Assembly: GCA_036519575.1 (NCBI GenBank)
Contig: DATDKZ010000236.1
Location: 1-10,251 of the forward strand
Reading direction: 5' to 3'
Source of the DNA: AC-69 sp036519575
GTDB lineage: Bacteria; Actinomycetota; UBA4738; HRBIN12
Length of the DNA stretch: 10,251 nucleotides
Made by a program: the position numbers and the translations under genes. Shown piece after piece: positions 1-6,207 of the stretch (its first letter is position 1; each line of letters starts with the position of its first letter). Under the pieces are notes generated by a model. It was not told the origin of the DNA, did not search any database, and saw only the letters and a program-made list of their open reading frames with translations.

Positions 1-51
1 CGCCCCCCGCGGCTCGCCGCCCCCGCCCACCTACCTGCGCTCGACTTGCGC

Positions 52-1602
52 CTACGCCTTGACCTCCCCGACATGCGTGGTGCCGTACCCCTCTCGTTCA
101 GGATGGCCGTGCTCCCCCTGGGTCAGGGCGAATTCCTCCTCGGGCGACAGCACCAGGCGGTGCCGCCCGGCGAGGGCAAAGTAGATGATCCCGAGCACGA
201 AGTAGATCAGTGTCCCCACGACGCCGGGCCGGTAGTCCTCGTTCAGGTACAGGGAAATGAGGGATACGAGGGCGATGGCCCCCGCGATCCCGGCGCCCCA
301 TTCGCCCACAGGGCTCCGATATGGGCGATCGATGTTCGGCAGCCTCCGGCGGAGCATGATGAACGACAGGCATTGCATGAAGTAGGAGACCACCGCGCCA
401 AATACGGCCATGTACAGCAGCGCCCCCACGATCTGTCCCGCAAGCGTGCCGCCGGACTTGCCGAGTTGGTAGATGAGAACGGCGAGCCCGTACCCGACGA
501 CAGCTCCCGCGATCAGGGCGACGTGCGGGGTCTTGCGCTTGGCAGAAGTGATGGACAGCACCTTTGGGAAGTAGCCGGCTCGCGACAGCGAGAAGGTGTT
601 CCGGCCGTAGGCGTAGATGATGGTGAAGAAGCTGGCGATCAGGCCGACCAACCCGATCAGCGCGAGCAGCTCGGCTGCCGTGCCCGCACCGAACACGCCC
701 TTGAACCCGTCGAACAGCGGCGTCGCGGAGAGGCCGATGACCTTCGCGCCTCCGTCCACCCCGGTATTCAGCAACAGCGTTAGGGCCCCGGTGATGACCA
801 GGGTGGTCAGGCCCCAGATCGTGGCCCGCGGGATGTCGCGCTTGGGGTCGTGCGACTCCTCGGCGGCCAGCGGTAGCTCCTCGATCGCCAGGTAGAACCA
901 GATGGCGAATGGGATCGCCGGGAAGATCCCTCCGATGCCGTGAGGCAGCCACTTCGAGCCGCCCTCATCGGGTGGGATGTTGGTCAGCAGGTTCGAGTCG
1001 AACTTCCCCTTCACCAGCACCGCGATGAAGAAGACCGCCAGGATCCCCAGTGCCAGCGCGTTAATGACGACCGTGAACCGCATCGTCGCCTCGATCCCGA
1101 CGATGTTGATCCACACGAAGACCACGTAGAAGATGGCCCACCATGTGACCGGGCTGTTCCACCAGGGTTCCGCGGAGATGTCGAACAGCCCTTGGACGAT
1201 GTCGTGCATGAGGAAGCCCATCGCCCCAACCACGACGGCAGGGGTGATGACGTACTCCATGTTCTCGGCAAGACCGGTGATGAACCCACCCCAGGGGCCC
1301 ATCGCCGAGCGGGCGAACGAGTACGCGCCGCCGGTATGGGGGAGGGCGGGGGACATCTCGGAGATGCTGAAGCACAGGCCGTAGTACATCGCTGCGATGA
1401 AGATGGTCGCGATGAGCAGCCCGCCGAACCCTCCAGCGTCCAGCCCGAGGTTCCAGCCGTAGAAGTCGCCCGAGATGACGGCCGCGACGCCTAACGACCA
1501 TAGGGACCAGAACGCGGCATGTCGCCGAAGGCCCCGCTTACGAAAGTACTCGTCACCAACCTCCTGGTAGGTGACGGATCCGACCTTCTTCTCCTGCGCC
1601 AC
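52..1602 (-). CDS. APC-family amine/amino-acid permease, ethanolamine-permease type
   Basis: A cytoplasmic-membrane secondary transporter of 516 residues, the usual size of a 12-helix APC permease; long hydrophobic segments run from about residue 31 to 480. The family signature is near the N terminus: ISGDFYGWNLGL (43-54) and ALPHTGGAYSFARS (86-99), then GPWGGFITGLAENMEY (102-117). FAIWFYLAIEELPLAAEES (232-250) lies in the substrate-path region. From memory these match the ethanolamine permease (Eat) branch rather than general amino-acid permeases. The open frame extends upstream to 1713, but the GTG at 1602 is preferred: a run of seven G (1609-1615) sits 6 nt upstream, and the longer start would place the operators inside the gene. 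It diverges from the GntR gene across paired operators, so it is probably co-regulated with the catabolic genes. The substrate may be ethanolamine, another amino alcohol or something else; the family is fairly certain. Confidence 0.9.
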   Translation of the reverse strand: MAQEKKVGSVTYQEVGDEYFRKRGLRRHAAFWSLWSLGVAAVISGDFYGWNLGLDAGGFGGLLIATIFIAAMYYGLCFSISEMSPALPHTGGAYSFARSAMGPWGGFITGLAENMEYVITPAVVVGAMGFLMHDIVQGLFDISAEPWWNSPVTWWAIFYVVFVWINIVGIEATMRFTVVINALALGILAVFFIAVLVKGKFDSNLLTNIPPDEGGSKWLPHGIGGIFPAIPFAIWFYLAIEELPLAAEESHDPKRDIPRATIWGLTTLVITGALTLLLNTGVDGGAKVIGLSATPLFDGFKGVFGAGTAAELLALIGLVGLIASFFTIIYAYGRNTFSLSRAGYFPKVLSITSAKRKTPHVALIAGAVVGYGLAVLIYQLGKSGGTLAGQIVGALLYMAVFGAVVSYFMQCLSFIMLRRRLPNIDRPYRSPVGEWGAGIAGAIALVSLISLYLNEDYRPGVVGTLIYFVLGIIYFALAGRHRLVLSPEEEFALTQGEHGHPEREGYGTTHVGEVKA

Positions 1603-1633
1603 GTGGCACCCCCCCAAGCCCACCGGTTGGCGG

Positions 1634-1664
1634 TATTCAGCACAGGAGCCGGTGCGGCTGTCAA
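1634..1664 (-). promoter_or_regulatory. Candidate promoter of the permease gene
   Basis: On the minus strand a perfect TTGACA (-35 type, 1659-1664) is followed after 19 nt by TGAATA (1634-1639), a mediocre -10. The spacer is longer than the optimum of 17, so the -10 assignment is weak. The -35 box begins five bases from operator 1, so a bound repressor would obstruct polymerase. Confidence 0.4.
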
Positions 1665-1669
1665 GTCGC

Positions 1670-1682
1670 TTTGTCTGACAAG
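1670..1682. promoter_or_regulatory. GntR operator 1 (TTGTCTGACAA)
   Basis: TTTGTCTGACAAG contains the odd-centred palindrome TTGTC-T-GACAA (1671-1681). It is the exact reverse complement of the 13-mer at 1702-1714. The core fits the general TNGTNNNACNA pattern known for GntR-superfamily operators. It lies between divergently transcribed permease and regulator genes, the usual place for a local operator. Binding by the adjacent GntR protein is inferred from position and symmetry. Confidence 0.75.
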
Positions 1683-1701
1683 GGGTTGACGTGAGCGGTA
1701 G

Positions 1702-1714
1702 CTTGTCAGACAAA
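1702..1714. promoter_or_regulatory. GntR operator 2 (TTGTCAGACAA)
   Basis: CTTGTCAGACAAA, with palindromic core 1703-1713, is the second copy in inverted orientation. Its centre (1708) is 32 bp from that of operator 1 (1676), about three helical turns, so both sites face the same side of the DNA. It ends 25 bp before the regulator's TTG start, suggesting autoregulation. A possible plus-strand -10 (TAGCTT, 1699-1704) overlaps its left edge, with the -35 zone falling in operator 1; this promoter is only weakly supported. Confidence 0.75.
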
Positions 1715-1725
1715 CCGGAGCCCGG

Positions 1726-1734
1726 GGAGGGAGG
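1726..1734 (+). promoter_or_regulatory. Ribosome binding site supporting a TTG start
   Basis: The purine run GGAGGGAGG lies 5 nt before TTG 1740, giving two overlapping GGAGG sites at 5 and 9 nt. This strong Shine-Dalgarno is the reason for choosing the rare TTG over the next in-frame ATG, 18 codons downstream, which would cut into the DNA-binding domain. Confidence 0.7.
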
Positions 1735-1739
1735 GGCGG

Positions 1740-2492
1740 TTGGTCTCCAGCGGTCGAGCGAAACGCCGTTCGAGCTCGGCTCGCGAGCACCTGATGTCGC
1801 TGATCACTCGGGGAAGGGTTCGACCCGGGAGCCAGCTCCCGCCCGAACCCCAGCTGGCGACCGAGCTCGGGGTGTCGCGGGCGACGCTCCGGGAAGCGCT
1901 TCGGTCGCTGGAGGACGAGGGCGTCGTCACCCGGACCCGGGGAGCCGGAACGTTCCTGGCACATCGCCCCCGGCTCAGGAACAGCCTGGACCTGAACTTC
2001 GGCGTGACCGACGCCATCAAGGCCGCCGGGATGCGGCCGGGGTTCGAGCAGGGGGTGACCATGATCGAGCCCGCAGGGGTCGAGCGGGGCGAACGCCTCG
2101 GACTGGGGCCCCGCGAGGATGTCGTCGTCGTCGAGCGGGTGAGGACGGCCGACGGCCGCCGGGTGGTCTTCTCCCTGGACGTGCTGCCGGCCAGGCTGAC
2201 CGCCGATCATCCTGAAGTCATCCCGCGCCTTGGGCGAGGGTCCATGTACGAGCTCATGGAGCGCGAGCTCGGCATCTTCATCCATCACGGGGAGGCCAGC
2301 TTTGCTCCCATACGAGCCTCGCGCGCCATCGCGTCGAAGCTCGGGATCCGCTCGGGAACCCTGCTCCTTCACCTTCGCCAGGTCGACTACGACGACCTGG
2401 GGCGCGCGGTCCTCTCGTCGGACGAGTACCACGTGGCAGATGCATTCGAGTTCACGGTCGTTCGGCGGGGGCCTGGGAAGGGGTCGCGATGA
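1740..2492 (+). CDS. GntR-family transcriptional regulator, HutC/UTRA subfamily
   Basis: A 250-residue cytoplasmic DNA-binding regulator. Residues about 12-75 form the GntR winged helix-turn-helix, with the family's typical PGSQLPPEPQLATELGVSRA (29-48), LREALRSLEDEGVV (50-63) and the wing RTRGAGTFLA (65-74). Residues about 90-242 look like a UTRA ligand-binding domain: an LPARLTADHPEV-type stretch, a SMYELMERELGI segment, then LLHLRQVDYDDLGRAVLSSD near the end. UTRA regulators usually bind a small pathway metabolite, often a phosphorylated sugar, and release DNA. The start is a TTG backed by a strong RBS. The gene heads a run of tightly coupled catabolic genes (its TGA overlaps the next ATG by 4 bp) and diverges from the permease, so it most likely represses both sides. 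The inducer is unknown. Confidence 0.92.
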   Translation: MVSSGRAKRRSSSAREHLMSLITRGRVRPGSQLPPEPQLATELGVSRATLREALRSLEDEGVVTRTRGAGTFLAHRPRLRNSLDLNFGVTDAIKAAGMRPGFEQGVTMIEPAGVERGERLGLGPREDVVVVERVRTADGRRVVFSLDVLPARLTADHPEVIPRLGRGSMYELMERELGIFIHHGEASFAPIRASRAIASKLGIRSGTLLLHLRQVDYDDLGRAVLSSDEYHVADAFEFTVVRRGPGKGSR

Positions 2493-3325
2493 CGGCACAG
2501 GTCGGCAAGACGATGCGGCTGAAACGAGTGATCGACGCGGCGGGCGTTTCGGTCATCTGCGCCCTCGATCACGGAATGACCTCGCCGTCGTTCCTGGAGC
2601 CGCTCGCCGACATCCAAGTCCGCACAACGGAAGCCGTCGCCGGCGGGGCGAACGTGATCATGATGAGCAAGGGCATGATCCGAGTGGCGGCTCCGGCGTT
2701 CTCCCCCACGACGTCGCTCGCACTCCTGCTCTCGGCGTCGGCGGATCCCGGGGGCGCACGGCCCCAGATCGTCCAGATCGCCGAGGTGGAGGAGGCCCTG
2801 CGGGCGGGGGCCGACGCCGTCGTGCTCTTCACGGCCTTGGGAGGGGAGACGGAGGCCGGGATGGTGAAGATCCTCTCGGCGGTGGGCCGGGAATGTGCGG
2901 TCCTGGGCATGCCCTTCATCGCGGAGGCCGAGTTCCCGACCACCTACGCATCCGTCGAGGACCTGAAGCAGCAGTACGGCTTCGAATACCTCCGGCGGAA
3001 CGTGCGCCTGTGCGCCGAGCTCGGGGCGGACATCGTGAAGACGAATTGGCCGGGCGATCGCGACTCGTTCGCCAAGCTCGTCGAGGCGACGAACGGGATC
3101 CCCGTGGTGCTCGCCGGCGGCTCTCGCCTGGAGGACCTCGAGCTTCTCGGCCGGATGGAGCAGGCGATGTCGGTGGGCGCGATCGGCTGTTCGGTGGGTC
3201 GGAACATCTTCATGCACCCGTCGCCGGAGGGCATCACCCGAGCGCTCTCCCGGGTGATCCGCGAGCGTTGGTCCGCCGACAAAGCCCACGAAGCCTTGCT
3301 CGAGGAGACGGGAAGCCGGCCATGA
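2489..3325 (+). CDS. Class I (Schiff-base) aldolase, DeoC/LacD/DhnA-LsrF family
   Basis: A 278-residue cytoplasmic TIM-barrel lyase. Visible family marks are ALDHG (25-29, barrel strand 1), the KG after MMS at 61-62, DIVKTNWPGD (181-190) with the likely Schiff-base lysine K184, VVLAGGSR (206-213) and IGCSVGRNIF (232-241), the last two forming the phosphate-binding end. Relatives include archaeal-type fructose-bisphosphate aldolase, LsrF and 2-amino-3,7-dideoxy-D-threo-hept-6-ulosonate synthase. The family is therefore clear, but the substrate cannot be read from sequence. Context (kinase and dehydrogenase downstream) favours retro-aldol cleavage of a phosphorylated keto compound. The ATG overlaps the regulator's stop and the TGA overlaps the next ATG, each by 4 bp, implying translational coupling. 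Confidence 0.88.
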   Translation: MTAQVGKTMRLKRVIDAAGVSVICALDHGMTSPSFLEPLADIQVRTTEAVAGGANVIMMSKGMIRVAAPAFSPTTSLALLLSASADPGGARPQIVQIAEVEEALRAGADAVVLFTALGGETEAGMVKILSAVGRECAVLGMPFIAEAEFPTTYASVEDLKQQYGFEYLRRNVRLCAELGADIVKTNWPGDRDSFAKLVEATNGIPVVLAGGSRLEDLELLGRMEQAMSVGAIGCSVGRNIFMHPSPEGITRALSRVIRERWSADKAHEALLEETGSRP

Positions 3326-4374
3326 GAGCAGCGTTCATGACCGGCGTGAACGCCGTGGAGGTCCGAGAGACCGACGAGCCGAAGCTCGATCCCGCCGGTG
3401 CGGTCCTCGAAGTCGAGGCCTGCGGGATCTGCGGGACGGATGCCCGAACCTTCTTCAACGGCGATCCTGGGGCCCCTGCGCCCTGGATCCTCGGTCATGA
3501 GCCGGTGGGGACCCTCGAGGAAGTCGGCCCCGATGCCGACCTCCCACCCGGGGTCTCCAGGGGCGACCGCGTGTTCCTGGGGTCCATCCTGACATGCGGC
3601 GAGTGCCGATGGTGTGTGGACGGGTTCCAGAACCTCTGCGAGTACCACTTGCTGTATGGCTACGATCCTTTTCCGGGGGCTTACTCGGAACACGCCTCGG
3701 TTCCTCCCATCGCCACGAAGAACCTGATCAAGCTTCCTCCCGAGCTGCCTTCGGACCTGGCCACCGTGGCCGATCCCTTTGCTTGCGCCCTCAACGGCAT
3801 CGAGGCGCTCGACATCCGGCTGGGCGACACGGTTGTCATCGTCGGGTCGGGGCCCATCGGGTGCTGGCAGACCGTGATGGCCAGGGATCGCGGCGCCGGC
3901 AGCATCTACCTCACCGACGTGAGCGCCGAGCGCCTGGAGATCGCCCTGCGAGCCATCGGCCATAGTGTCGATAAGGCCTTCGTCGCGGGGGAAGACAACG
4001 GTGTGGCCGAGGTCATGTCGCTCACCGGTGGAACCGGACCCGACAGGATCAGCGTGGCGGCGCCGTCGAGGGAGGCCCAGGCCGCCGCGCTGATCATGGC
4101 GGCCAAACGCGCCCGGGTCGTCTACTTCGCCGGACTGCCCAAACACGACCCGGTGAGCCACCTCGACATGAACCAGCTTCACTACAAGGAGCTCGCCATC
4201 CTCGGCGCCTACGGCGCGACCAACCGGCAGTACCGGATCACCATGAAGTACCTGGATCGCCGTCAGGAGGAATTGGGCCGGGTGGTGACCCACCGGTTCC
4301 CGCTCGATGACATCGCCGAGGCCTTCGAGACGATCAGGACCGGCGCCGGGTTGAAGATGGTGATCATCCCGTGA
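3322..4374 (+). CDS. Zinc-dependent medium-chain dehydrogenase (polyol/sugar type)
   Basis: A 350-residue cytoplasmic MDR-superfamily oxidoreductase of the sorbitol/threonine dehydrogenase type, expected to interconvert a secondary alcohol and a ketone with NAD(H). Catalytic zinc residues are C37 in CGICGTD and H59-E60 in GHEP. A structural zinc lobe is present with C92, C95, C98 and C106. The Rossmann motif is IVGSGPIG (173-180), and D199 at the end of the second strand suggests NAD over NADP. The usual Glu-Pro catalytic position (EPLAC in relatives) reads DPFAC here (D151). The frame is open far upstream, but the ATG at 3322 overlaps the aldolase stop and gives the family N terminus MRAAF. 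Between aldolase and kinase genes it is probably the oxidation step of the pathway; exact substrate unknown. Confidence 0.9.
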   Translation: MRAAFMTGVNAVEVRETDEPKLDPAGAVLEVEACGICGTDARTFFNGDPGAPAPWILGHEPVGTLEEVGPDADLPPGVSRGDRVFLGSILTCGECRWCVDGFQNLCEYHLLYGYDPFPGAYSEHASVPPIATKNLIKLPPELPSDLATVADPFACALNGIEALDIRLGDTVVIVGSGPIGCWQTVMARDRGAGSIYLTDVSAERLEIALRAIGHSVDKAFVAGEDNGVAEVMSLTGGTGPDRISVAAPSREAQAAALIMAAKRARVVYFAGLPKHDPVSHLDMNQLHYKELAILGAYGATNRQYRITMKYLDRRQEELGRVVTHRFPLDDIAEAFETIRTGAGLKMVIIP

Positions 4375-4396
4375 GGGTGCTGTGAGTATCGCGTGA
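4371..4396 (+). other. Chain of two mini-ORFs bridging dehydrogenase and kinase genes
   Basis: GTG 4371 overlaps the dehydrogenase TGA and opens a four-codon ORF ending at TGA 4383-4385. GTG 4382 overlaps that stop and opens another four-codon ORF ending at TGA 4394-4396. The kinase GTG at 4393 overlaps that stop. All three joints are GTGA. The kinase has no convincing Shine-Dalgarno, so ribosome re-initiation along this chain is a plausible way to reach it. The overlaps are seen directly; function is inferred. Confidence 0.4.
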
Positions 4397-5928
4397 ACGG
4401 TCCGGTGAGCGGCCCCTACGTCATCGGCTGCGATGTCGGCAGCCAAGGTACGAACGCGGCCCTGTACGGGGCAGACGGGACCCTCGTGGCATCCGCCTAC
4501 GAGGGATACGACCTGTCGTTTCCTCACCCGGGTTGGGCGGAGCAGGACCCATCTGCCTGGTCGAAGGCCCTGATGAGCACGGTCGGACAGCTCGTGACCT
4601 GGTTGGGCGAGCGACGAGGGGCCATCAAGGGCCTGTCGTTCGGTTCGCAGCTCGACGGGATGGTTGTGTGCGATGCGAATGGGCGCCCCCTCCGGCCGGC
4701 GATGATCTGGATGGACCGGCGCGCGGAGGCTCAGGCGGCGCAGTTGGCGGAGCGGATGTCCCCGGCCGACTTCTACCACAACGTGGGTGCGAATCTTGAT
4801 TCGTCGCACGCGGTGTTCAAGGCCTTGTGGGTTCGGGACGAGGAGCCCGAGGTCTTCGCCGAGGCCGCGTTCGTCATGCCCCCGGGCTCGTTCGTCCTTC
4901 GCGAGACGACGGGGATCCTGGCCGTCGATTACTCGAATGCCTCATCGCTGGCCTTGCTCGACCCTTGGACGCGGACGTGGTCGGAACCCGTCCTGGAGGT
5001 GACCGGCCTGAGGCGGGAGATGCTGCCGGAGCTCGCCCCCGGGACGCAGGCCGTCGGCACGATCAGCGCCGACTTCGCCGAGGGCACGGGCCTCTCGCCC
5101 GGCACGGTGGTGGCGGTGGGATGCGGTGACGAGATGGCGGCCACCCTCGGCGCGGGCGTGTTCTCTCCGGGCGAGGTGTGCGACGTCGTGGGAACTGCCG
5201 AGCCGGTCTGCGCCGCCTCGAGTGAGCCGCGCGAGGATCCCACGATGTTGGTCGAGTGCCATCCTCATGCCGACCCCGATGCCTGGCTGCTGGAGAACCC
5301 CGGTTTCGTATCCGGGGGGAACCTCCGCTGGTGGCGGGATCAATTCGCTCCCTTGGAGCGGAGGGCGGAAGCGGAGGGACAGGGGGACGCCTACGACCTG
5401 TTGACTCGGGACGCGGCGGAAATCCCCCCCGGCTCGGAGGGACTCCTGTTCCTCCCGTGCATGCAAGGCGCCATGGCTCCCGAATGGAACGGCTCGGCCA
5501 GAGGCGTCTTCTACGGGCTCACGCTGGCACACAGCCGAGCGCACATGACGAGGGCGCTCTTGGAAGGAAGCGCATACGCGCTCCGCGACATCCTCGACGC
5601 CATGAGGAACGCCGGGCTGGATGTTCGCCGCCTCACGATGGTCGGTGGCGGGGCCAAGGGCGCCCTGTGGCGGCAGATCAAGTCCGACGTTACCGGCCTC
5701 CCGGTTCGTATCCCGACCAGCGTGGAGACAACTGCGACGGGGGCCGCGATCCTGGCATCGGTAGCCTGCGGCGCTCATCCAACCGTGGCTTCGGCCGTCG
5801 ATGCCTTCGTGGCCTACGAGCCCGACGAGCACCAGCCGGATCCGGATCGACAGCAGGCATACGCGGAGGCCTACGGGCACTATCGCGATCTGTACTTCGC
5901 CCTCAAGCCCGTCTTCGGGGCCGGCTGA
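4393..5928 (+). CDS. FGGY-family carbohydrate kinase (xylulokinase-like)
   Basis: A 511-residue cytoplasmic ATP-dependent sugar/polyol kinase of normal FGGY length. The N-terminal domain has the nucleotide-phosphate loop CDVGSQGTNAALY (13-25), PGWAEQDP (46-53) and the substrate-side AMIWMDRRAEAQ (103-114). The conserved catalytic aspartate is D246 in GCGDEMAA. The C-terminal ATPase half has EGSAYALRDI (391-400), MVGGGAKGALWRQI (416-429) and TTATGAAILA (446-455). Members phosphorylate xylulose, ribulose, glycerol, erythritol, AI-2 and others, so the substrate is open. The start is GTG at 4393; GTG at codon 5 is an alternative. It ends the operon that begins with the GntR gene and presumably makes the phosphorylated substrate for the aldolase. 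Its last 26 bp overlap a gene on the other strand. Confidence 0.92.
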   Translation: MNGPVSGPYVIGCDVGSQGTNAALYGADGTLVASAYEGYDLSFPHPGWAEQDPSAWSKALMSTVGQLVTWLGERRGAIKGLSFGSQLDGMVVCDANGRPLRPAMIWMDRRAEAQAAQLAERMSPADFYHNVGANLDSSHAVFKALWVRDEEPEVFAEAAFVMPPGSFVLRETTGILAVDYSNASSLALLDPWTRTWSEPVLEVTGLRREMLPELAPGTQAVGTISADFAEGTGLSPGTVVAVGCGDEMAATLGAGVFSPGEVCDVVGTAEPVCAASSEPREDPTMLVECHPHADPDAWLLENPGFVSGGNLRWWRDQFAPLERRAEAEGQGDAYDLLTRDAAEIPPGSEGLLFLPCMQGAMAPEWNGSARGVFYGLTLAHSRAHMTRALLEGSAYALRDILDAMRNAGLDVRRLTMVGGGAKGALWRQIKSDVTGLPVRIPTSVETTATGAAILASVACGAHPTVASAVDAFVAYEPDEHQPDPDRQQAYAEAYGHYRDLYFALKPVFGAG

Positions 5929-6163
5929 GCGCGATCGCGAGCACGATGAGGGCCGTAGCCGACGGCAGGACCACACCCCACGCGTCCACTGCCCAGCCCC
6001 ATGCCGTCCCTGCGAGGAACGCCGTGGCAGTGGTGGCCCACGTCACCGTGAACCCCAGCACGAAGCGTGCCACGAGCAGGGCCACGATCACACCGATCAG
6101 CGGCTTGAAATCGTAGACGGCGTGCACGGGACGCGGCCACGCGTCGATCCCGAAACCCAACAC
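5903..6163 (-). CDS. Small three-helix membrane protein, unknown function
   Basis: An 86-residue protein I do not recognise. It has three hydrophobic segments, about residues 21-39, 41-56 and 62-80, and ends in a positively charged tail, SRPRRRA; by the positive-inside rule the tail is cytoplasmic. The GTG start is preceded by AGGTGT at a fitting distance, and codon third positions are strongly G/C, both favouring a real gene. It lies 44 bp downstream of the SDR gene on the same strand and could share its transcript. Its 3' end overlaps the kinase gene by 26 bp, tail-to-tail. An overlapping 97-residue frame starting from an ATG eight bases upstream lacks this clean membrane pattern and is taken as a shadow. 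Confidence 0.55.
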   Translation of the reverse strand: MLGFGIDAWPRPVHAVYDFKPLIGVIVALLVARFVLGFTVTWATTATAFLAGTAWGWAVDAWGVVLPSATALIVLAIALSRPRRRA

Positions 6164-6207
6164 GACACCTCATGCTACGTCCTGCCGCGAGAGGCCTTCG
6201 TGCGCCC

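Noticed and set aside
1..51. Region downstream of the permease
   Set aside because: C-rich sequence with no gene, terminator hairpin or repeat that I can support.
1603..1713. N-terminal 37-codon extension of the permease reading frame back to 1713
   Set aside because: It would run through both operators and the likely promoter, has no transporter-like sequence, and a GTG with a G-rich ribosome site at 1602 gives a normal N terminus.
1491..2498. Minus-strand open frame of 335 codons opposite the GntR gene
   Set aside because: Low-complexity Pro/Arg/His-rich translation without domains. The opposite strand carries an unmistakable GntR/UTRA protein; long antisense frames are common in GC-rich DNA.
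2230..3321. Upstream part of the 714-codon plus-strand frame in phase with the dehydrogenase
   Set aside because: It is out of phase with the GntR and aldolase genes it covers. Only the portion from ATG 3322 is dehydrogenase, so this is not a fusion protein.
2944..4809. Minus-strand open frame of 621 codons opposite aldolase, dehydrogenase and kinase
   Set aside because: A composition artefact antisense to three well-recognised genes. Its His/Arg/Asp/Gly-rich translation shows no domain and it crosses gene boundaries.
2489..5928. Interpretation as an lsr-type autoinducer-2 uptake and processing operon (LsrF-like aldolase plus FGGY kinase)
   Set aside because: No LsrACDB transporter, LsrG or LsrR is present, and a zinc dehydrogenase and an APC permease are. 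The kinase and aldolase families are broad, so the resemblance is only at family level.
5930..5939. Perfect palindrome CGCGATCGCG just after the kinase stop
   Set aside because: Too short and without a T-run for a terminator; such GC palindromes are expected in this composition.
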